A DNA stretch of 13,473 bases from positions 1 through 13,473 of the forward strand of contig DATDFL010000286.1 of the NCBI GenBank assembly GCA_036522595.1, read 5' to 3'. Every line of letters starts with the position of its first letter. Within the stretch, counting starts at the first letter, position 1. Positions 6,152 to 12,180 of the stretch are shown in pieces. Position numbers and translations under genes: made by a program. The notes under the pieces were generated by a model. It did not search any database and was not told the origin of the DNA. It worked only from the letters and a program-made list of their open reading frames with translations. This DNA is from AC-32 sp036522595 (GTDB lineage: Bacteria > Actinomycetota > Thermoleophilia > Gaiellales > Gaiellaceae).

Positions 6152-7039
6152 CTAGGCCCTGAGAGCCCTGCTCCAGGCGGGGCCGGACATGGCCGGACCG
6201 GCCTGGCGGCGGGTCATGTAGGCACGGACGATCGTGCCGCGGGCGACCCGGAGCTTCACCACGGTGCTTGCGATGTAGGCAGTGCTGGTGGCCTTGACGC
6301 GCGTCAGGCGCACGGAGCGGACCGTCCGCCACGTGTGATGCCTGCGGTTCAGGCGCTGGAGGAGCACCGAGTGGTGGCCGAGGCTGACATCAGCCGCGAC
6401 CCGAACCGAGAAGCGGTGGCCAGACGCGATCCTGAGCGTCACCATCGGCGTCACGAACACGTTCGTGGCGTCGCTGGGGACGTTCTCCCAGACCGCGCGG
6501 TACTCGGTGTTGCGGCGCGGCCGCACGAGAACCTGCCAGGCGCTGGACGAGGTGGTCGTCCGAGCGACCGTCTGGAAGTCGGTCTCGCCGTATGGCCGAG
6601 CCTGAACGAGCACCTGCTCGCCGTTCGAGTTTCGCTTCGAGACCTGCCCCTTCAGCGTGAGCGCGTGCGTGAAACGCACCTTCTGCGCACCCACGGGCTG
6701 CAAGGAGACCGAGCGGACTTCCTGGACGTTCACCGTCCCCTTGAGCGCCGTGTTGGACGCGTCGTGGTAGGTGAAGGTGCCCGACTGCGGGAAGATCCTG
6801 ACGGCAGACTGGCCTGGAGCCAGGCTGCTAGTCGACGTCACCGAGCTGTTGTCGAAGACGATCTGGTGGTTCGCGTTGTCGTTGTTCTTCCACGTCACCG
6901 AGTCACCGTTTGGAATCGTCAGCGTTGACGGGACGAAACCGGCCTTGGTGATCGACACGGTGTGAGTGGAGGCCGCGGTTGCAGGTGAGGCTGCCGCAAG
7001 CCCAAGCACGAGCAGCGGTAACAAGAAAAGCCTGCGCAT
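6152..7039 (-). CDS. Secreted cupredoxin-fold protein with two C-terminal beta-sandwich-like regions; copper site degenerate
   Basis: A 295-residue protein. The ATG at 7039 follows a strong SD (AGGAGGG, 8 nt upstream) and opens a textbook signal peptide (MRRLFLLPLLVLGLAAASPATA, cleavage near residue 22; two-segment reading: MRRLF then a hydrophobic core). Residues 26-105 form a plastocyanin-like domain: THTVSITKAGFVPSTLTIPN, WKNNDNANHQIVFD, and GTFTYHDASNTALKGTVNV. In copper-binding members the last segment is Y-x-C-x2-H-x2-M-x-G; here the three ligand positions are Asp93, Asn96 and Leu99, and only the first His (His58) remains, so a type 1 copper site is unlikely. Residues about 108-295 appear to be two Ser/Thr/Arg-rich beta-sandwich regions, probably surface-exposed. 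The product is likely exported; its role may be structural or ligand-binding. It lies downstream of the MFS gene. Confidence 0.8.
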   Translation of the reverse strand: MRRLFLLPLLVLGLAAASPATAASTHTVSITKAGFVPSTLTIPNGDSVTWKNNDNANHQIVFDNSSVTSTSSLAPGQSAVRIFPQSGTFTYHDASNTALKGTVNVQEVRSVSLQPVGAQKVRFTHALTLKGQVSKRNSNGEQVLVQARPYGETDFQTVARTTTSSSAWQVLVRPRRNTEYRAVWENVPSDATNVFVTPMVTLRIASGHRFSVRVAADVSLGHHSVLLQRLNRRHHTWRTVRSVRLTRVKATSTAYIASTVVKLRVARGTIVRAYMTRRQAGPAMSGPAWSRALRA

Positions 7040-7047
7040 GTAAGTGA

Positions 7048-7058
7048 CCCTCCTCCTT
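7048..7058 (-). promoter_or_regulatory. Strong ribosome binding site of the cupredoxin-fold gene
   Basis: On the minus strand AAGGAGGAGGG precedes the ATG at 7039, with 8 nt between its AGGAGGG end and the ATG. It fixes the start inside a much longer open frame and implies strong translation, unlike the leaderless neighbours. Confidence 0.8.
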
Positions 7059-7099
7059 TGTTCGTACTCCGTTTCTTTCGCTCGTTCTAGCCGCGAGCT

Positions 7100-7116
7100 C
7101 AGGGTCAAAAACCCTG
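7100..7116. other. Small inverted repeat in the gap upstream of the cupredoxin-fold gene
   Basis: CAGGGT-CAAAA-ACCCTG is a 6-bp perfect inverted repeat with a 5-nt centre. The 109-nt gap (7040-7148) is AT-richer than its surroundings. It could be an operator or a weak hairpin after the MFS gene; no clear promoter can be assigned. Confidence 0.3.
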
Positions 7117-7148
7117 TGGAGGGCGCGTTTACATCCTTTTTACGTGTT

Positions 7149-8798
7149 TCAAATCGTAGAGATACCGAGACGTGCGCCGACGACCGCCTCGGCCGCTTCC
7201 GCGCTCGCCGAATGGCCCGTGACGGCGGCCAGAAAGTCCTCTCGCTCCAGCGCGAAGACCTCGACCTCCGTACGCGCCGTGACGGTGGCGGTGCGGGGAA
7301 CGTCGCGCAGGAGCGCGATCTCGCCGAAGTGCTCGCCGGGGCCGAGCGTCCCCTGTGACGCTCCGTCGATCGCGACCTCGAGCTCGCCCGAGGCGATGAC
7401 GTAGAAGCGGTCTCCGTGCTCGCCCTGCTGCACGACGGCCTCGCCGGGGCCCGCACGCACGAGCTCGAGGCGCGCCGCGAGCCCTTCCAGCACCGGCGGC
7501 GAAAGCGGCGAGAAGATCGAGATCGAGCGCAGGAGCTCCAGCTCGCGCCCGTGGTCGACCGCAGAGTCGTCGAGCCGGACGAGCGGGATACGGGTGGCGA
7601 TCGCGAGCGCCGGCAGGATCGAGCCGACGACCACAAGCGACCAGCGCACGCCGATCGCGGCCACGAGCACCGGCGCAAGGATTGCACCGGCCCCGACGGT
7701 CGCGAAGAAGAGGCTGTGCGCGACGCCGAAGACCCTCGAGAGCACCTCGCCCGGGGTGGTTCGCTGCAGGAGCGTGAAGCCGGCCACGTCCTCGAGGATG
7801 TTCGAGACGCCGATGAGCGCGAAGGCGACGAGCGCGATCGCGGTCGAGGGGTGCGGGGCGATGAAGATCATCGGCCCGCCCGTGCCCGCGACTGCGAGGC
7901 CGAACATCCCGGCGAGGCGCTTCCGGCCGACGAGCATGAGCGAGAACACGGCGCCGATGAGCCCGCCGACTCCGACCGCGGAATTGAGGTAGCCGACGCC
8001 GCCCGCACCGATGTGCAGGAGCTCCAGGGCGGAGACCGTGATCAGGACGCCCATCGCGCCGTTCACGAGGGTCTGCGCGGAGAAGAGGCCGATCACGAGT
8101 TGCAGACGGCGGTCGCGCCCAATGGCGCGGAAGCCCTCGACTGCTTCGTGGACGAGCGGGCGCGATTCGTGGCGGAGCGGCGGCTCGTCGGTTCGCAGCA
8201 GCCCGGCCAAAAGGAGGGCCGACCAGATGAAGGTTCCGGCGGTGACCGCGAAGACGACCCACGTGTTCGAGACCGCGAGCAGGACGCCGCCGATCGCAGG
8301 CCCCGCGCAGAAGCCGAGGCTCTCGAGCGTGCTCGAGCTGACGTTTGCAGCAGTCAGTTCCTCGGGCGTGCGCGCGAGCGCGGGGAGCAGAGCCGCCTGC
8401 GCCGGCCGGAACGCCGTCGAGATCACGGACGTGACTCCGACGAGTGCGTAGACAACCCCGGCCGGCGCGCCCAGCAGCACGCCGGCGGTCATGCCGCCGA
8501 ATGCTGCCGCTCGGAGCAGATCGGAGCTCATCATTACGAGCACGCGCGGGTACCGGTCTCCGAGGATCCCCATGAACGGCGCGCTGAACGCCGCGGGCAG
8601 CCAGCGGATCAGAACCACGAGCCCGACCGCGGAGGCGCCCCCGTGTCGGAAGGCGTACACGGCCAGTGCGACGCTGAACGCCCAGGTGCCGATGATCGAG
8701 CCCGCCCAGGCCAGCTGCAGGCGCCGCAGGCCGCGGTTGGCGTACACCTCGCGCAACGCCCGAACCGATTCCCGAAGCTGCTCGCGGAGATTCTGCAT
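7149..8798 (-). CDS. MFS transporter with C-terminal cyclic-nucleotide-binding domain
   Basis: A 549-residue fusion. Residues 1-410 are a 12-helix major facilitator of the drug/metabolite exporter type: RRLQLAWAGSIIGTWAFSVA opens helix 1, and GILGDRYPRVLVMMSSD is the loop 2-3 signature (motif A-like). Residues about 420-549 are a CNB domain: LLRSISIFSPLSPPVLEGL, then GEHGDRFYVIASGELEV, and the phosphate-binding cassette GEHFGEIALL...PRTATV with both ligand residues (Glu493 and Arg502) present. So cytoplasmic cAMP/cGMP could gate or tune transport; the substrate is unknown. The ATG at 8798 lacks an SD; TTGTCG-17 nt-GATTCT-6 nt-ATG is a possible leaderless promoter. Divergent from the acidic repeat peptide. 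MFS-CNB fusions occur in Actinobacteria but are poorly characterised. Confidence 0.9.
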   Translation of the reverse strand: MQNLREQLRESVRALREVYANRGLRRLQLAWAGSIIGTWAFSVALAVYAFRHGGASAVGLVVLIRWLPAAFSAPFMGILGDRYPRVLVMMSSDLLRAAAFGGMTAGVLLGAPAGVVYALVGVTSVISTAFRPAQAALLPALARTPEELTAANVSSSTLESLGFCAGPAIGGVLLAVSNTWVVFAVTAGTFIWSALLLAGLLRTDEPPLRHESRPLVHEAVEGFRAIGRDRRLQLVIGLFSAQTLVNGAMGVLITVSALELLHIGAGGVGYLNSAVGVGGLIGAVFSLMLVGRKRLAGMFGLAVAGTGGPMIFIAPHPSTAIALVAFALIGVSNILEDVAGFTLLQRTTPGEVLSRVFGVAHSLFFATVGAGAILAPVLVAAIGVRWSLVVVGSILPALAIATRIPLVRLDDSAVDHGRELELLRSISIFSPLSPPVLEGLAARLELVRAGPGEAVVQQGEHGDRFYVIASGELEVAIDGASQGTLGPGEHFGEIALLRDVPRTATVTARTEVEVFALEREDFLAAVTGHSASAEAAEAVVGARLGISTI

Positions 8799-8804
8799 CA
8801 GCGC

Positions 8805-8833
8805 AGAATCGCGTAGTTGCGCTTTCTCGACAA
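8805..8833 (-). promoter_or_regulatory. Candidate promoter of the MFS-CNB gene
   Basis: On the minus strand TTGTCG (8833-8828), a 17-nt spacer, and GATTCT (8810-8805) stand 6 nt before the ATG at 8798. The -35 matches TTGACA at 4 of 6; the -10 keeps only A2, T3 and T6. The site is in the 104-nt divergent gap shared with the repeat peptide gene. Confidence 0.35.
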
Positions 8834-8888
8834 GAGGGGGAAGATTCTGGCGAGGACGACCGTCTAGTGAACAAGTTCTTGAAGTTCG

Positions 8889-8896
8889 AAAGGAGG
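8889..8896 (+). promoter_or_regulatory. Near-perfect ribosome binding site of the acidic repeat peptide
   Basis: AAAGGAGG ends 6 nt before GTG 8903. It decides the start: an upstream in-frame GTG at 8867 would make the SD itself coding. High translation is expected. Confidence 0.85.
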
Positions 8897-8902
8897 AAGA
8901 CC

Positions 8903-9157
8903 GTGGAGGAGAAGGACATGCATCACGAGAAGAAGGACATGAACCAGGAGAAGGACATGAACCAGGACGTCGAGGCGCACGTGAACCATGGCGTGAATCT
9001 CGAGCCCGCCGATGCGGTGAACCAGGCGCAGGACGAGGGCGAGGACGTCGAGGGCCACGTGAACTTGGGCGTCAACCTGGGCGCGCCTGCGGACGCCGTG
9101 AACCTGGCGCACGACGACGAGGACGACGACGTCGAGGGGCACGTCAACCTGGCGTAA
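8903..9157 (+). CDS. Acidic His/Asn-rich repeat peptide with three DVE(G/A)HVN motifs
   Basis: An 84-residue peptide of no family I can name with confidence. After a charged head with a tandem KDMNQ repeat (10-21), it carries two imperfect units of 26-28 residues (22-47 and 48-75) and a partial third (76-84). Each starts DVE(G/A)HVN; the full units continue (H/L)GVNL, then (P)ADAVN(Q/L)A, and end in an acidic run. About 24 Asp/Glu, 7 His and 9 Asn occur, and there is no Ser, Thr or Cys after the start, so Cys- or Ser/Thr-based peptide modification is excluded. There is no signal peptide or hydrophobic helix. Start chosen by the strong SD. The gene is divergent from the MFS-CNB gene and ends at a hairpin shared with the convergent subtilase/GAF operon. 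Possible roles: metal or protein binding, a stress-related disordered protein, or a modified-peptide precursor. Function unknown. Confidence 0.82.
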   Translation: MEEKDMHHEKKDMNQEKDMNQDVEAHVNHGVNLEPADAVNQAQDEGEDVEGHVNLGVNLGAPADAVNLAHDDEDDDVEGHVNLA

Positions 9158-9187
9158 GGCTTGGCCCGCAAGACCGCTAGCAGGTCT

Positions 9188-9223
9188 AGCGCCTCGAGGG
9201 AGCCGAAAGGCTCCCTCGGCGCT
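9188..9223. terminator. Bidirectional hairpin terminator between the repeat peptide and the GAF gene
   Basis: AGCGCC-TC-GAGGGAGCC (9188-9204) pairs with GGCTCCCTCGGCGCT (9209-9223) around a GAAA loop, leaving a 2-nt bulge: 15 pairs in all. It lies 30 nt after the repeat peptide stop and 7 nt after the GAF gene stop, so it can serve both convergent transcripts. No long T-run follows on either strand (TTCTGG on the plus strand). Confidence 0.75.
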
Positions 9224-9230
9224 TCTGGAA

Positions 9231-9896
9231 CTAAAGACTGTCGTCGAACGAGGGGGTGTCGCCCGCGGCGAGGAAGGCCTCGAGCGCCTCGAGGAGCCGC
9301 TGAGCGGCTTCGCGCTGCTCGGGCTCTGCCTCCGCGAGCCGCGAGGCAAGGCGGGCGAGCGCCGCGGCCTGGCCGTCCTCTTCCTCCAGCACCGCGCGCG
9401 CCTCGCGGGCCCGCAGCAGGAGGTCGAGCGCAATCGCCGCCTCGTTCGCGAACAGGCCCAGCAGCTCCATCTCCTTGAGCGAGAACGCGGCCTGCTGCGG
9501 CCGGTCGAGAACCTCCAGCACGCCGAGAGCGCGTTCCTCGTGCAGAAGGGGCACCGCCATCAGGCCCTTCGGGACGAAGCCCGTCGACTCCGCGGCCTCG
9601 CGCGCGAAGCGGGGGTCCTGCTCCAGCTCCTCGATCACGAGCGGCTGGCGCGTGACGAGCACCCAGCCCGCAACCCCCGTGCTCGAGGGGAAGCGCTTGC
9701 CAATGAGCTCGCCGGCGCCTTCCCCTGCGACCGCCTCGAAGACGAGCTCATCGGTCTCCTCGTCGTGCAGGAACACCGACGACGCGCGCGCCCCGAAGAT
9801 CGCCCGCGCACACTCCACGACGGCCTGCAGCAGCTCGCGGAAGCCCTCCTCCGAGCCGAGCGCGCCCGCGGCGACTGCTGCGCGAAGGTCGCTCAT
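9231..9896 (-). CDS. GAF-domain protein with C-terminal coiled coil
   Basis: A 221-residue cytoplasmic protein. A GAF domain covers about residues 18-160: FRELLQAVVECARAIFGARA opens it, ASSVFLHDEETDELVF and GKRFPSSTGVAGWVL are the core strands and loop, and PKGLMAVPLLHEERALGVLE is the classic GAF ending. GAF domains bind cyclic nucleotides, haem, bilins or small molecules; which one cannot be told. The last 60 residues are Glu/Ala/Leu-rich and likely helical or coiled coil, with no kinase, cyclase, phosphodiesterase or DNA-binding domain attached. The ATG overlaps the stop of the subtilase gene (ATGA at 9896-9893), so translation is probably coupled and the two products act together. It is the last gene of the operon, before a hairpin. 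Confidence 0.88.
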   Translation of the reverse strand: MSDLRAAVAAGALGSEEGFRELLQAVVECARAIFGARASSVFLHDEETDELVFEAVAGEGAGELIGKRFPSSTGVAGWVLVTRQPLVIEELEQDPRFAREAAESTGFVPKGLMAVPLLHEERALGVLEVLDRPQQAAFSLKEMELLGLFANEAAIALDLLLRAREARAVLEEEDGQAAALARLASRLAEAEPEQREAAQRLLEALEAFLAAGDTPSFDDSL

Positions 9897-10723
9897 CGCC
9901 CGCCGCCCACGTTGTTCGCGGTCAGGTAGAGCACGTTCTTGAGCTGGAAGGGCGTCAGCTCCGGGTGCTTCGAGAGGATCAGCGCGCAGATCGCGGCGAT
10001 GTGCGGGGTCGCGAAGCTGTTGCCGCTCGAGCGGATGGTGCCGCCGCCGAGCCACGCGATCTCGACGCCGACGCCGCGCGCGAAGAACTCGACGGGCGGA
10101 TTGGGGTTGTAGAAGAACGTCAGCGGGTCGGGCTCCTCGTGGCTGCCCACGGAGATGACCGAGGAGAAACGCCATGGATAGCTCTCGACCGGCATGTTGT
10201 GGGCGGAGGCTACGAGAACTGTGCGGCGGAAGTAGGCACTGTCGGCGAGCTCGTGCAGAAGCTCTGCGAACTGGCGCTTGGTCGTGGAGAGGCTCATGTT
10301 GATCACGTCGAACCCCTGCTCGATCGCCCAGCGCAGGCCGCCGAGGAGCACCGGGCCGCTGCCCTTGAAGCCCGCGCCGAGCACGCGAACGCTGTGGATG
10401 CTTGCTTTCGGAGCGAGCCCACGGACGATCCCGGCGCACGCCGTGCCGTGGCCGCAGAGGTCGCCCTCGGCGTCCTCGGCCACCGTGACCCCGCCGGCCT
10501 CCGTCTTCGACACCGCCACGGAGCCGTCGAGCTCGCCGACGAGCGGATGGCCGCGCTCGACCCCGCTGTCGAGGATGCAGACTCGGACGCCTTCGCCCGT
10601 GGCGTCGCCGAGCGCCCAGCCGCGCGTGACCCGTTCGGGCCACTCGACCCCGATCGCGATCCGCTCGGCCTCGCCGGCCGGGAGGCTCCACGCGGGAAGG
10701 CTTGGGTCCCCGAAGTGCTCCAT
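9893..10723 (-). CDS. Intracellular subtilase (S8 family serine protease)
   Basis: A 276-residue subtilisin-fold protease with the full catalytic triad: Asp52 (CILDSGVERGHP), His92 (CGHGTACAGI) and Ser236 (SGNSFATPHIA), and the oxyanion-hole Asn176 (VASAHN). There is no signal peptide, membrane segment or inhibitor-type propeptide, so it should act in the cytoplasm; the roughly 45 residues before the first core strand could be a short regulatory arm. It is smaller than most secreted subtilases. I use the ATG at 10723: it has TACGAT 7 nt upstream and avoids overlap with the preceding gene; a TTG at 10780 would give 19 more residues and overlap that gene by 40 nt. It is coupled to the GAF gene and follows the sigma factor and a small protein, which suggests regulated or substrate-specific cleavage. 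Confidence 0.9.
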   Translation of the reverse strand: MEHFGDPSLPAWSLPAGEAERIAIGVEWPERVTRGWALGDATGEGVRVCILDSGVERGHPLVGELDGSVAVSKTEAGGVTVAEDAEGDLCGHGTACAGIVRGLAPKASIHSVRVLGAGFKGSGPVLLGGLRWAIEQGFDVINMSLSTTKRQFAELLHELADSAYFRRTVLVASAHNMPVESYPWRFSSVISVGSHEEPDPLTFFYNPNPPVEFFARGVGVEIAWLGGGTIRSSGNSFATPHIAAICALILSKHPELTPFQLKNVLYLTANNVGGGR

Positions 10724-10730
10724 CTCGGGG

Positions 10731-10736
10731 ATCGTA
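10731..10736 (-). promoter_or_regulatory. Candidate -10 box (TACGAT) before the subtilase
   Basis: On the minus strand TACGAT ends 7 nt before ATG 10723, in the 17-nt gap after the small NHLP-like gene. It would give the subtilase-GAF pair a second, leaderless transcript besides read-through from the sigma factor gene. Confidence 0.4.
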
Positions 10737-10740
10737 GAAA

Positions 10741-10989
10741 CTACGAGACGCGGCGGCGGAGTTCGTCGAGCAAGGGCCAAGTAGGCTCGACGCCCTCCGC
10801 CCGCAACGCGCTTTCGAGATCCGCGATGAGGGCGCGACGGAACTCGGCGTCGCTCTCGGCTCGCTCCACGATGGTTTCCAGCTCCCGGCGGGCTCGCGGC
10901 AGCTCCCGTGCCGCGCGCACCCAGGCGGCCGGAGCCGGAGGAAGCGTCCCGATCAAGCGTGAAAGCCGTTCGATGTCGTATCCGCTCAT
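10741..10989 (-). CDS. Small charged protein, possibly related to NHLP/Nif11-type leader peptides
   Basis: An 82-residue helical, Arg/Glu/Ala-rich protein that I cannot assign firmly. It starts MSGYDIERLSRLIGTLPPAP and contains SDAEFRRALIADLESAL followed by RAEGVEP (46-69). That segment resembles the D-x-E-F-R-x-x-L-x-x-D-P-x-x-A-L-x-x-x-G pattern of nitrile-hydratase-like leader peptides and related RiPP precursors, though the usual Pro after the second Asp is Leu here. No Cys is present and only few Ser/Thr, so if it is a precursor the modified residues are not obvious. The ATG at 10989 has AGGTGA 4 nt upstream; an adjacent GTG at 10992 is less well spaced. It lies 4 nt after the sigma factor stop and just before the subtilase, so it could instead be an anti-sigma factor or a protease partner. 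Confidence 0.75.
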   Translation of the reverse strand: MSGYDIERLSRLIGTLPPAPAAWVRAARELPRARRELETIVERAESDAEFRRALIADLESALRAEGVEPTWPLLDELRRRVS

Positions 10990-10993
10990 CACG

Positions 10994-11596
10994 TCACCTG
11001 CTCTCAGGACGCACGTCGGGGGTCATTTCTTCCCTCAGCTTTACGAGGCAGCGTGAAATGCGGCTGGCGATCGTTCCCGCGGGCAGCTCGAGCGCCTCGC
11101 CGATCGTGCGGTAGCTCTCGTCCCGAGCGAAAAAGCGGTCGAGGATCTCCTGGCAATTCTCGGAGAGGCCGGCCAGCGCGTCGTGAACGTCGAACGCTTC
11201 CTCGAGCTTCAGGAGCACGTCCTCGTCGGGGCCGTCGGGCAGCTCCTCCGTGTCGGCGGTGAACTCCCGGGAGCCCGCCCGGAGGCGGTCGATGCAGAGG
11301 CGGCGGGTCAGCTGGGCGATCCACGGCCGGACGGCCTCGTCGGCCCGCAAGGTGTCGAGCCGCTCGAAAACGCGCGCGAAGACCTCCTGGAAGACGTCCT
11401 CGGCGTCGTGCTCCGGCAACCGGAACGCCTGGACGCAGATCGCGTAGACGTAGCGCGAGAACCGCTCGACCAGCGCGCCCCAGGCTTCCTCGTCGCCGGC
11501 GCGGCAAAGCGCGACGAGCTTGGCGTCGCTGAGCTCTTCGCTCAGCTTTGCTGCGCCGCGCGCAGCCGCTTCGCCAGCGTCTCGAGCAGCTGCCAT
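10994..11596 (-). CDS. ECF-type sigma-70 family RNA polymerase sigma factor
   Basis: A 200-residue protein with sigma region 2 (about residues 41-106: ALVERFSRYVYAICVQAF, then DAEDVFQEVFARVFERL and PWIAQLTRRLCIDRLR) and region 4 (about 138-190: ALAGLSENCQEILDRFF and YRTIGEALELPAGTIASRIS, the HTH that binds the -35 element). Regions 1 and 3 are absent, as in extracytoplasmic-function factors. The start is uncertain: the nearest ATG (11596) overlaps the CNB protein 2 gene by 55 nt, while a CTG at 11545-11543 would overlap its TGA in a tidy CTGA and give a more typical N-terminus (LSEELSDAKLVALC). No transmembrane anti-sigma factor follows; the small 82-residue protein comes next. Confidence 0.88.
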   Translation of the reverse strand: MAAARDAGEAAARGAAKLSEELSDAKLVALCRAGDEEAWGALVERFSRYVYAICVQAFRLPEHDAEDVFQEVFARVFERLDTLRADEAVRPWIAQLTRRLCIDRLRAGSREFTADTEELPDGPDEDVLLKLEEAFDVHDALAGLSENCQEILDRFFARDESYRTIGEALELPAGTIASRISRCLVKLREEMTPDVRPESR

Positions 11597-11952
11597 GCGA
11601 TTGACGCGCTCGACTCGACGAGCGGCCGGAATTCCCACGAAGCGAGGCCGTAGCAATGCAGATCGCTGTCGGCGGTGATCGTGGCGCTGCGCGCACCGTC
11701 GTCGATCAGCGCGATCTCGCCGAAGTAGTCGCCCGGTCCGAGCTTCGCGCGCTCCTCGCCCCGCACGGACACGGAGGCCTCGCCGCTCTCGATCACGAAG
11801 AAGCCGGCGCCGCCCTTGCCCTCTTCCGCGACGGTGTGTCCGGCGTCGAAGGTCCGCTCCTTGAACGAGCGGGCGAGCCGCTCGAGATCGCCCTTGTCGA
11901 AGTCTGCGAAGAGGGGAACTCGCCGCAGGAGCTCTACAGGTGCCTCAGCCAT
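11542..11952 (-). CDS. Single-domain cyclic-nucleotide-binding (CNB/cNMP) protein 2
   Basis: A 136-residue protein: one CNB domain (about residues 6-115) and a C-terminal helix ending LAKRLRAAQQS. The phosphate-binding cassette reads GDYFGEIALI...GARSATI, with Glu79 and Arg88 both in place, so it should be able to bind a cyclic nucleotide. It has no output domain, so any effect must be through a partner; the sigma factor made from the overlapping next gene is the obvious candidate. The ATG at 11952 has TAGAAT 8 nt upstream and no SD. It is the close paralogue of the protein at 5680-6099, with Glu where that one has Asp at position 79. Its 3' end overlaps the sigma factor gene. Confidence 0.88.
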   Translation of the reverse strand: MAEAPVELLRRVPLFADFDKGDLERLARSFKERTFDAGHTVAEEGKGGAGFFVIESGEASVSVRGEERAKLGPGDYFGEIALIDDGARSATITADSDLHCYGLASWEFRPLVESSASIAWQLLETLAKRLRAAQQS

Positions 11953-11960
11953 TGCGCGGG

Positions 11961-11966
11961 ATTCTA
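11961..11966 (-). promoter_or_regulatory. Candidate -10 box (TAGAAT) of a leaderless CNB protein 2 / sigma factor operon
   Basis: On the minus strand TAGAAT ends 8 nt before ATG 11952, in the 21-nt gap after xseB. The octamer TTAGAATC is shared with the paralogue's upstream region. No -35 is visible. Confidence 0.55.
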
Positions 11967-11973
11967 AGCTGAT

Positions 11974-12180
11974 TTAAGGCTTTGCGGCTTCTGCGCGGCT
12001 TGCGAGCTCCTCGATACGCCCTTCGGCGGCATCGAGCCGGTCTTTACAGAGTCGGTAGAGCTCCTCGCCCCGCTGCCAGAGCTTCAGCGCCTCGTCGAGC
12101 GGCGCCTCGCCGCTCTCGAGCCGGTGGACGATTTCCTCGAGCTCCTTCTGGGCCGCTTCGAAGGTCTGTTCTTCGGTCAC
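11974..12180 (-). CDS. xseB: Exodeoxyribonuclease VII small subunit
   Basis: A 68-residue two-helix protein with the family pattern FEAAQKELEEIVHRLESGEAPLDEALKLW and GEELYRLCKDRL, close to the usual 70-80 residues. Several copies wrap around one XseA to make exonuclease VII, which degrades single-stranded DNA from both ends in DNA repair. The GTG at 12180 overlaps the xseA stop (GTGA), so the two are translated together as expected. The last helix ends in an Ala/Glu/Lys tail. Confidence 0.95.
   Translation of the reverse strand: MTEEQTFEAAQKELEEIVHRLESGEAPLDEALKLWQRGEELYRLCKDRLDAAEGRIEELASRAEAAKP

Noticed and set aside
6152..7687. 511-codon frame containing the cupredoxin-fold protein
   Set aside because: The part upstream of 7039 is an off-frame reading of the CNB domain of the MFS gene; the strong SD and signal peptide place the start at 7039.
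7416..8816. 466-codon plus-strand open frame opposite the MFS-CNB gene
   Set aside because: Its product is Arg/Asp/Glu low-complexity with no recognisable fold, while the minus strand encodes a complete transporter and CNB domain.
8966..9157. Tandem DNA repeats considered as a CRISPR or mobile-element repeat
   Set aside because: The repeats are in-frame coding units of 26-28 codons with synonymous differences; there are no spacers or transposase.
8903..9157. Lanthipeptide or sactipeptide precursor
   Set aside because: The peptide has no Cys, Ser or Thr after the start, and no lanthionine or radical SAM enzyme is encoded in the window.
9231..10691. Single long minus-strand frame that seems to fuse subtilase-region DNA to the GAF protein
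   Set aside because: Only the part after 9896 is the GAF frame; upstream of that the subtilase is read in a different frame with all its catalytic motifs.
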